Source: Spirogloea muscicola (taxonomy: Eukaryota > Streptophyta > Zygnematophyceae > Spirogloeales > Spirogloeaceae). From it: a DNA stretch of 11,911 nucleotides. The stretch is from positions 1,374,981 to 1,386,891 of the forward strand of contig WELB01000004.1 in assembly GCA_009602725.1 (NCBI GenBank), read 5' to 3'. A program made the position numbers and the translations under genes. Below, piece after piece: positions 1 through 6,075 of the stretch (its first letter is position 1; the number at the start of each line of letters is the position of its first letter). Under the pieces are notes generated by a model, which searched no databases, was not told the origin of the DNA, and saw only the letters and a list, made by a program, of their open reading frames with translations.

Positions 1-2
1 TG

Positions 3-794
3 GAGGCGCTGGCAGCGGCGTGGCGCGGCCCCGTGCCGCGCCGCGAGGAGCTGACGCCGTACCCTGACGCGCCCGACGCCTACGTGCTCAACCGCGAGGA
101 GCCGCCGGCGTATACCGGCCCCGGCGCTGCCGCCAAGGCCGCCGCCACTGCCGACGACTGGGCCGACGCCGACATCGAGTGGGACGGCGTCCTCCCCGTC
201 CGCACCGCCGCCGCCTCCGACGATTCAGCGAGGCCTACGAAAGCGGCTGCCATTAGTTCACTGGTTTTCGGCAGAGGCAGAGACGGCGGCGAGGCAGGAA
301 TGCCGCTGGGCGGCGAGGCAGGGCAGCCGCCGGGCGGCGGCCCCGCAGCAGCTCACAGCGGCGGCGGTGGCGGCCATCTGCCGCGTCTTCTGGCGAGGCT
401 GCCGTTCGGCGACGGCACGTTCTCGCCCAGCGGCAACTTCGCCCTCTCGCCGGCGGACTCGCCCCGCGTCACTGACTGGCTGCCAGGCGCCACCGGCGGC
501 GGCGGCAACGCTGGCGGCGGCGGTGGGCTGGCTGGCACGCCTTTGGACGGGCCGGAGGCGAGGGCCCACGCTGCCGCCGCAGGTGCCGGCCAGGACACCG
601 CGAGTGCACCGACGGCGGCAGCCTCGGCAGCGGCAATGAAGGCGGCGCTGCCGCCGCAAGCGGTGGAGTCGGCGTGGCACTCTGCGCCCCCCTCGCGGGC
701 GCAGGTGGTGAGTGCGCAGGAGCGGCCCAATGGCAACTCGCAGGCTATGCTGCCCGACCCGGCGCTCGACAAGGTGACTCCAGTTGCCTGCTGA
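3..794 (+). CDS. Unrecognised low-complexity protein, 3' part (5'-truncated by window edge)
   Basis: The frame is open from the first bases of the window to a TGA at 792-794, so the start lies outside; the GTG at 33 is unlikely to be the true start. The first 65 or so codons look convincingly coding: GC-ending codons and a mixed, hydrophilic composition, including PYPDAPDAYVLNREEPPAY and ADADIEWDGVLPVRT. After that the protein becomes Gly/Ala/Pro-rich and apparently disordered, with several Ser-Pro sites around 415-465 (FSPSGNFALSPADSPRV). I recognise no domain. A donor-like GTGACT at 773 follows a Lys codon, so the last exon may end at about 772 with the remainder downstream, but I find no convincing next exon before 1060. 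Two long antisense ORFs overlap it and look like GC-driven shadows. It could be a disordered tail of a larger regulatory or scaffold protein; that is inference only. Confidence 0.5.
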   Translation, partial: EALAAAWRGPVPRREELTPYPDAPDAYVLNREEPPAYTGPGAAAKAAATADDWADADIEWDGVLPVRTAAASDDSARPTKAAAISSLVFGRGRDGGEAGMPLGGEAGQPPGGGPAAAHSGGGGGHLPRLLARLPFGDGTFSPSGNFALSPADSPRVTDWLPGATGGGGNAGGGGGLAGTPLDGPEARAHAAAAGAGQDTASAPTAAASAAAMKAALPPQAVESAWHSAPPSRAQVVSAQERPNGNSQAMLPDPALDKVTPVAC

Positions 795-1060
795 TTCAGC
801 CATTGCAGCAGTGTGCCGAAGGTTTGTGAGCTCTGAGCTCGCCGGCTGACCATAGCAGCGTCTGAACCGCCCCGACAGGGAGCACTGAGGAGTCGGCGGG
901 CGCCTCGGCACAGCGGCCATGGCTGCTTGCCTTGGACTAGGGTGAGCACACTGCTTGATTATATTGAGGCCAGATTCTGTCAAAGACATACGCTGCATTG
1001 GCACAAAGCTAAGCTACTTGGCCACTGAATACATTCGAAAACCGTCAATGTGCCGCTGCT
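795..1060. other. Short gap between the plus-strand ORF and the minus-strand coding-like region
   Basis: There is no convincing coding frame here. Stops occur in all three plus frames just after the acceptor-like attgcag at about 801-807. The stretch probably holds the 3' UTR of the upstream plus-strand gene and the convergent 3' end of the minus-strand region that begins at 1061. I saw no TGTAA polyadenylation signal on the plus strand. Confidence 0.3.
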
Positions 1061-1500
1061 TTAAGTTGTGCAGCGGCCTTGCCGGCTGCTGTCTGCCTCA
1101 GCGTCGGCTGCGGCGTCAAGTGGGTTGACCAGCTTGTGCCGGGCCTTCTTGTCCTTGTGGCAGTGCTTCAGGCGATGACGTTAGCGAGGCGGGCCTGTGC
1201 CACCTTTTCGCCAGCGCCGTAGCCGCCGTCCTGAGCAGCTTGTGGGCTGCCGGTTGCCGGCTCGGCCGCTGCTGCCCCCGCCATGGCCCTTAGCCTGGCT
1301 CGCCGGCTTGGCCAGGGCCACTGAAGCCTTGATGCAGCGTTCGTGGATCATGCGGCAACTTGATGGCCGCTTGGACGACGTTGGCATGCTTGGGCATCCA
1401 TTGCCGCCAGCCTTGCAACAAAGTCTTGGTGTCCTGCTGGTGCTGCTGCTCAGCCGCCCTCGCTGTATCAGTAACGAACTTCCGATTACTCGTCTTCATT
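1061..1500 (-). pseudogene. Frame-hopping coding-like region, unrecognised product
   Basis: Read on the minus strand, this stretch carries successive protein-like segments in different frames. About 1290-1455 gives a helical segment containing TLLQGWRQWMPKHANVVQA. About 1170-1275 gives one containing QDGGYGAGEKVAQARLANV, ending in TGA. Then 1061-1165 gives HCHKDKKARHKLVNPLDAAA and an acidic tail ending in TAA at 1061-1063. A 38-nt GT...AG intron (about 1166-1203) could join the last two segments in frame, but that is much shorter than the 97-653-nt introns of the other genes here. A one-base frameshift between ANVI and LKHCHKDKK would give an equally smooth protein. The options are a decayed gene, base errors in the assembly, or very short introns. 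It could be the 3' part of the gene at 1606-2641. I recognise no family. Confidence 0.35.
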
Positions 1501-1605
1501 GCTAATGTTTGGATCATCAACGATGCATGCAGTAAGCAACCCCAGCACTTGTTGCCGCTTCCACTGCCCAAGTTCATGCATGCAAGGTTGGCAGCAGCCA
1601 TGCCA

Positions 1606-2641
1606 TCAGCAAAGCTGGTCAGCATCGACAAGGTCGCCAGAGCCTGCACTTGCTGGCGGTGGCGGTGGCGCTCGTGGCACTGGCGCCAGTGGCAGCGGGG
1701 GCAGCGCATCCACGTCCACGATGTCGAGCCGATTGTCGGACAGAGCCGGCGTGTAGCCCGCTGGCGCTGCCTCCGGCCTCGCCCAGCGGTGCTGCAGCAG
1801 GACTGCCGCGCGGCGGCCGAGCTCCGCTGGTAGGAAGGCGTCGCCTCCGGCGCCGCCGCTGCTCCGGAGGCTGGCGCGCTCCACCTCCTCCTCCATGGCA
1901 TCCAGCAGCGTCATGGCGTCAAACCCGCCACGGCCACCGGTGCCGCCGCGCTGAAGGAGCTTCCGGCAGCCCTGGCATCTGGGATCGAGGATCAGAGCTT
2001 GCATCTTGCGCCATGGCGAAATTAGCAAGAAGAAAACATTTATTGCAAACCTCAGCCCCAGTTTACTAGCCGCCGCTGCGGCAGCCTCAGCGACGTTGAC
2101 CAACGGCGCCGCTGCTCAAATTGCGGCGCTGACGAGGCGGCCATGGCTGCCTCACCACGGCGCAGGCATCGCCGATGGCCCTCGCCGCAGCGGCGTCCAG
2201 GCCCGCGGCGCCCAGCTCCGCCGCGACCGCGCCCGCCAGCCACGCCGCCTCCTGAGGGCCGCCGCGCCGCAACGCCGCCTCCGCGCCGCAATCAGGGCCC
2301 TCGGCTCGCCGCCAGCGCCGCCGCTAATCCACTAATGGCGCCACTATGGCGCCACTGACTGAGTGGCCTGCTCCGCGTGCCTGCTCGACGAAGTGAGCAC
2401 CGCCATTGGGCTGCTCGCCGCCGCCATTGCCAGCCTCCGCCGCCGCCGCAAGGTGCCGGGGTCTCCGGGCAGGCGGCAGCGGCAGCCGGCTCCAGGACCG
2501 CCCGCCGCCGCCGCCGCAGATGGGTCCTCGCAGAAATGCGTCGGCCTGGAACGCCGAAGGCGCGGCCCGAGGGCCTGGCAGCCACAGCACGCCTGCCGAC
2601 ATGGCCGCCGCCGCCGCCGGCGGCGCCGAGGGAGCGGCCAT
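1606..2641 (-). CDS. Unrecognised protein with plastid-transit-like N-terminus, exon model tentative
   Basis: The proposed start is the ATG at 2639-2641, in the context GCCGCCATGG. The leader (MAAPSAPPAAAAAMSAGVLW, then Ala/Arg/Pro-rich to RRPRHLAAAA) resembles an algal plastid transit peptide. The same frame continues to an in-frame TAG at 2324-2326 and reopens as EGPDCGAEAALRRGG and EAAWLAGAVAAELGAAGLDA, ending at a good donor (GTG|gtgagg, exon edge 2156). The next exon probably starts at 1971 after ...gccag and keeps phase 0: GCRKLLQRGG, MTLLDAMEEEVERA, FLPAELGRRAAVLLQHRWA, LSDNRLDIVDVDALPPLPLA, then Pro-rich. It ends at a TGA at 1606-1608 or at an unseen donor near 1650. The 1606-1971 exon is the best supported part, with GC-ending codons and mixed composition. 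Parts of 2360-2700 also read plausibly on the plus strand. No family is recognised. Confidence 0.4.
1972..2155 (-). other. Probable intron of the unrecognised minus-strand gene
   Basis: On the minus strand it begins gtgaggcag directly after the GTG codon ending the exon ...DACAV, and ends ...gatgccag before GGC TGC CGG. Removing its 184 nt joins the two exons in phase 0. An alternative acceptor (ccag ending at 1979) would shift phase. Confidence 0.35.
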
Positions 2642-2714
2642 GGCGGCCCCCTGGTCGTTGTCCGTCTCGGCCAGACTCCTTGGTAGGCCCTTTGGGCTGG
2701 CCTCTCACAGCCAG

Positions 2715-2746
2715 TGCCGTCAGGAATGCCGTCAGGAATTGCCGTT
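2715..2746. repeat. 12-bp tandem repeat, 2.6 copies
   Basis: TGCCGTCAGGAA occurs twice back to back (2715-2726, 2727-2738) and is followed by a partial third unit (ttgccgtt). It lies 75-105 bp upstream of the ATG at 2641 on the minus strand, where a promoter-proximal element would be expected. Confidence 0.7.
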
Positions 2747-2920
2747 AAATTGGAAGAGTTGTTGCCTGTTTGGGCTGGCCCTCCACCGGAAGTGAGCTCT
2801 TCACAAACGGAGCAAGGGCTGTAGATGGCCAGCCAGGAAAGAATGAGCAATTCCCAAAGGCCAGCCATTGCAATACCAGCAATGACTTTGCAGCACACTC
2901 CATTTCCATCGCGATTCACC

Positions 2921-3160
2921 TCTCTGGGCAAGCATTTACATAAAACAATCGTGTAAACAAAAGCTCCTGTCAGCTACCTCCTTGAGCTTGCAACATGAAG
3001 TCATGCTTGCAGTACTTCATGAGTTCCTTTTATGCATTTGAAATCATCTCTCTGCCCAAGCCTTCATAAACAACTGTGTGAACAAAAGCTCCTGTCAGCC
3101 ACCCCTGGAAGCCTGCAACCTGAGACTATGCTTGGAGTGCTTCATGATTCTGTCCTATTT
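2921..3160. repeat. Divergent tandem duplication, period 128 bp
   Basis: Unit 1 starts at 2921 (tctctgggcaagc) and unit 2 at 3049 (tctctgcccaagc). Both then carry the identical core AACAAAAGCTCCTGTCAG, followed by related stretches (gcttgcaac/gcctgcaac; atgcttg; agt-cttcatga). Divergence is substantial, so the duplication is old. No coding function is evident. Confidence 0.75.
2936..2940 (-). promoter_or_regulatory. Possible TGTAA polyadenylation signal for the thioredoxin-like gene
   Basis: Green algae use UGUAA as a poly(A) signal. The minus strand reads TGTAA here, about 610 nt beyond the thioredoxin-like stop codon. A 3' UTR of that length is possible in algae, but a five-base motif is weak evidence. 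Confidence 0.2.
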
Positions 3161-3497
3161 GTCTAGCTGTGTCATTCTCTTTCCGGCATCTTTTATTGGC
3201 TCTTTGGATTTTGTCGATTCTTTTTGGGCTGGCCTCTGCCAGCCCCTCCTTTCTATGGACGCGCACTTTCTATTTGTCTTATGCGCTTCCTCGAACTTCA
3301 CACGTACCTTTGTAGTGTATTGCATCGAATGCTGTGGCCCAAAGAACCAGGAGGAGGCCAACTCTACCCTTGGTCAGACAGAGTCAATGCGAGTGGACAA
3401 AGCCCAAGTCATGAGCTTGTCTAGTATAGAAAATTTAAAAAAGCAGTGCACCTGCAATACGTGCTTTGCTGGAGCTGTAGAGTGGTCGAAGTAGGTT

Positions 3498-3531
3498 CAA
3501 GGTACAAGAGTACAAGGGTCCAAGGTACAAG
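3498..3531. repeat. Short direct repeat (caaggtacaag twice, period 23)
   Basis: CAAGGTACAAG occurs at 3498-3508 and 3521-3531, with a related gtacaag between. It lies just downstream of the thioredoxin-like stop codon, in its probable 3' UTR. Confidence 0.6.
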
Positions 3532-3551
3532 GGGGCTCTTTACTGTTTATC

Positions 3552-5309
3552 TTAACTTTTGCTGGTGGGGTCAGAGCTCAGGGCGTCATTTACTGATCTA
3601 TCCATGGAGTGTGTGCTGTACGTGATGTCATAGTACCGCGGCACGAGGCGAGCAATTGCAGCCTCCAGCCGTCGTCGGTCTCGCGTTGCAAATTGCTCCA
3701 CCCGGCTGCCATCCTGCATCGTGGAGAATGCGTGCACAAATCTGAGGATCCTCGCTGTGGCACCGTGGCCTCCTTTTTCCAAATCGGCGAGCCACAGCAG
3801 AACCAAGCACTCTGCGTAAAAGCAAGAATTGCATTGCTACTGCTGTCCTCTCTGCAATGATCACTCAGCATAAAACAGAGACAACTCGAAGCCACCAGCT
3901 TTGCCCAGAGGTAGTAGCAGCAGTACGGCGGCAGCAATGGCAGCCTACCATGAAGAACGAAAAGGTTGGCACCGAGCGAATGCAGTAAAACTTCGCCAGA
4001 TCCTAAACAAGGCGCCATCAACGCTGACTCATCAGGATGTCACTGGCAGCGGTACTACATGCAAGACATACCCGTGAGACTTGAATCCCAGTCAAGATAT
4101 AATTTCAGGCTTGAGAGCAAAGGTAGGGTGGGGTGGCGCTGACCGAGAGGTCGTCATAATCGTCCCGCACGTTGTGTTTCACAAAACGCACATTGACGCC
4201 TTCGCCGTCGTCAGCAACGCACACCTCACCGCAGCCCTGCACCAGACACACACTGGGAGAGCTTCAGCATCCTGCAATGCGATTGCGAGACTGTGGTGGG
4301 CGCGACGCTCAGCTCCATGGCCACGGAGGGAACGGGAGAAAGAGCGAGCAACGGAAGATGCAGTGCAGGCGAGCATGCTCACTCACGCGCTTGCACATCC
4401 TCACAAAGAGGTTGTTTATGTACTTGCAGGCGCCGCATGAGCTGTTGTAGAAGTCGACAACGACCTGCGCCATTGCAGTGCGCGAGGCACAGGTCGGCTG
4501 TCCAGGCTCGGTGGGCGTTGACGACTGGACAACCAAGACGAGGACTGCTACCCCAGCATCCTTAGGCCCGCCCCGAGTGACTGTCCAGTCCAAGCTTCGC
4601 GGAGCGCTGGCCCGCCAGCTCCTTCGGCGCAAGCTTGCGCAGCAGCAGCATTGTTGAGCGGAGCGGCGGCGGCGGCGGCGGCGGCGGCTGCGGCACTCGC
4701 ACCAGCTCGCGGGCGTCCTCGGCCTCGCGCAAGATGTGCTCGAACTGGGCGCGCGAGCGGACGTCCACCACGCAGTCCACGGGGCACGTCACCTCCTCCT
4801 CCTTGGCTCGCAGCTCCTCATCCTACATTCACCGCAAAGCAGCAAACACATAATTTAGCCCATTGCCAACCCCCATCACATCCTTTGAATGAAAGTGCAA
4901 TACTTAGTTTCGTGCTTAATTCACCGATTGTAGGTACATGTCCTCTGCGTTGCCCGGCTTTTGGGGCACGAGACTCAGCAGCTGCCAGGGAGAAGGGGGC
5001 CGGCTGGGAACCCCTAAGGTCGCATGATTGTTTTCTGTTTCTGTCAAACTCTCAACTGGCCCCTGAGCTGCTGCCGGTACCGCTCAGGAGTCGCAGGGGC
5101 AAGGCCCGGGGATTCGAACCCAGGGCTTCAATGTCGGGTACTGAGTCTAAGCTTCAAATCTGATGGATTTCGGTTAGGCTTTACTTTCTCAAGGTTTTGG
5201 ATCCTAGGAATGCGCAGGGTTCGACGGATTGGCGCTGGTCGCCGCCGCACCTGCTGCCGGCGGAAGGCCTCCTCCAGATGCAGCCGGCGGTCGATGCGGA
5301 TGGCAGCCG

Positions 5310-5346
<37 letters not shown>

Positions 5347-5440
5347 GCTCGCGGCGGCAACGGCGGGCGCGGCGCAGAGCACGGGGGAGCTCCCGAGTGG
5401 CGGGCAGCTTGCCGCTAAGCCCCGCTCTGCTTGGAGGGGG
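3552..5440 (-). CDS. Thioredoxin-like protein with atypical SCGAC active site, 5' end unresolved
   Basis: Exons in coding order: about 5440-5251, 4822-4703, 4464-4387, 4236-4144, 4002-3949, 3713-3552 (TAA at 3552-3554). All joins are phase 0. The visible product is a Pro-rich, possibly targeting stretch with eleven prolines; a basic helix (IDRRLHLEEAFRRQQ); DEELRAKEEEVTCPVDCVVD with the beta1/alpha1 segment RSRAQFEHILREA; then VVVDFYNSSCGACKYI (beta plus CxxC), VRFVKHNVRDDYDDLSDLAK, the cis-Pro motif SVPTF, and FFMDGSRVEQF. This order is the thioredoxin fold; VVVDFY, CxxC, VPTF and the final DGS...F strand are family hallmarks. The usual Trp and Pro of WCGPC are Ser and Ala. It resembles the atypical plastid thioredoxins of plants and algae (ACHT-like group), so a plastid redox role is likely. 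No in-frame ATG exists between 5251 and 5440; the first exon lies beyond the element or in the gap. Confidence 0.85.
4666..4690. repeat. CGG-type triplet repeat in a thioredoxin-like gene intron
   Basis: GCGGCGGCGG... runs directly inside the intron 4465-4702, about 12 bp from its donor (gtgcga at 4702 on the minus strand). It is one of three such tracts in the window. Confidence 0.8.
4823..5250 (-). other. Intron of the thioredoxin-like gene, with a tRNA B-box-like motif
   Basis: This 428-nt intron has donor CAG|gtgcgg at 5250 and acceptor gaatgtag at 4823. It has no coding content. At 5112-5124 the minus strand reads GGGTTCGAATCCC, matching the internal B-box/T-arm consensus of RNA polymerase III genes. 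I looked for the rest of a tRNA cloverleaf on that strand and could not find an acceptor stem or anticodon arm. A CCTGAGC/GCTCAGG inverted repeat lies nearby (about 5065-5091). Confidence 0.55.
5311..5344. repeat. CGG triplet repeat encoding poly-proline
   Basis: About eleven uninterrupted CGG units on the plus strand. Read on the minus strand in the frame of the thioredoxin-like protein they give eleven consecutive prolines. Copy number in such tracts is prone to slippage and to assembly error. Confidence 0.9.
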
Positions 5441-6071
5441 CTTTATGTTTTGACCCGTGGTCATTGAGCGGGTCAATCTGCTGTAGGTTATGTAGATATT
5501 TAGATGTGCTTGCCTTTGTACCTGGCCATTTGGCCTACATTTCTTTCTAATACACGATCTTTTTTTTGCTTGGAGGGGCGACGAGGCCAGGGATGGGTGA
5601 CCGCCCGCGGCTCGCCTCTCGGAAGAGGGAACGGCCTGCATTTTCCCGCCTGGCGGCAGTTCTCCCCGCGTGAGCTTCCCATCCTCCCTACCATTTTTAT
5701 CCGTGTGCCATGGATTTCTACGGATGGTCCTCCCTGATCCAGCATCTGGCCCGGCTGGTTGATGCGCGTCGTCGAAGTCGGGGGGGCAGCTTGGGCCACT
5801 CCAGCATTCCGCAGGCCTCAGTTGCATACTATAGAATGTGGCTCTCACTTAGTTTGCAGCGCTCGCAAGCATTGGCTCTTCATCAACGTGCAGGGCGCGC
5901 TTTAACTCAGGCGAGCACTTTCTTTAAGTCAGGCCTCCGGCTTTTTGAAGAAATTCGTGTATAAGAAACAAATATAGGCCAAATGGCCAAGTACAAAGGC
6001 AAGCACATCTAAAGATCTACATAACCTACAGCAGATTGACCCTCTCAATAACCACGGGTCAAAACATAAAG
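5441..6071. mobile_element. 631-bp element with 117-bp terminal inverted repeats (MITE or foldback type)
   Basis: The arm 5441-5557 matches the reverse complement of 5955-6071 without gaps, with 7 mismatches in 117 positions. Both arms start CTTTATGTTTTGACCCGTGG. The left arm also carries a small hairpin, TGACCCG...CGGGTCA (5451-5475), broken by one change in the right arm. The 397-bp interior is unrelated to the flanks and codes for nothing recognisable; a plus-strand frame at 5710-5964 runs into the right arm and looks fortuitous. Similarity stops at 5441 and 6071, so these are the likely ends, but no target-site duplication can be checked because an N lies three bases beyond the right end. 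Long inverted repeats without a transposase suggest a non-autonomous DNA transposon (Mutator-like or foldback). An assembly-made inverted copy is unlikely, because the arms have diverged. Confidence 0.75.
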
Positions 6072-6073
6072 GT

Positions 6074-6074
6074 N
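6074..6074. other. Assembly gap or ambiguous base
   Basis: There is a single n between the right end of the inverted-repeat element and the first visible rlmN exon. rlmN coding sequence starts directly after it, without the roughly 50-100 N-terminal residues the family has. The n therefore probably stands for missing sequence of unknown length rather than one base. Confidence 0.7.
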
Positions 6075-6075
6075 G

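Larger units (their letters stand above)
2642..3551. other. Intergenic region, AT-richer, with repeats and no supported gene
   Basis: This 910-bp stretch separates the 5' end of the unrecognised minus-strand gene (ATG at 2641) from the 3' end of the thioredoxin-like gene (stop at 3552). It is clearly lower in GC than the flanking exons. It holds a 12-bp repeat (2715-2746), five GGCTGGCC-type motifs, a 128-bp-period tandem duplication (2921 to about 3160) and a short 23-bp-period repeat (3498-3531). A plus-strand frame 3078-3494 is open but begins with GTG inside the duplication and has codon use unlike the real exons, so I do not call it a gene. The promoter of the 2641 gene and the 3' UTR of the thioredoxin-like gene must lie here. 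Confidence 0.5.

Noticed and set aside
258-1004. Long minus-strand ORFs opposite the plus-strand ORF at 3-794
   Set aside because: They are Arg/Ala/Pro-rich and lack any domain, and the plus strand has the better codon pattern and composition; GC-rich DNA yields long antisense frames.
3078-3494. Plus-strand ORF of 138 codons
   Set aside because: It begins with GTG inside a tandem duplication, lies in AT-richer intergenic DNA, has no domain and its codon use is unlike the real exons.
3949-4002. Apparent one-base frameshift in the VPTF exon of the thioredoxin-like gene
   Set aside because: Recounting the run of four A bases at 3960-3963 gives a continuous frame (SVPTFSFFM) that joins the next exon in phase 0.
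4020-4040. CTGATGAG on the minus strand, resembling a hammerhead ribozyme core
   Set aside because: The obligatory GAAA core and matching stems II and III are absent downstream; other CTGATGA sites at about 9467, 10138 and 11223 fail the same test.
5090-5170. Possible tRNA gene around the B-box-like motif
   Set aside because: No acceptor stem, D-arm or anticodon arm could be found, and the T stem has a mismatch; kept only as a motif finding.
5710-5964. Open frame inside the inverted-repeat element
   Set aside because: It has no recognisable domain, runs into the inverted-repeat arm and is only 84 codons; there is no transposase motif.
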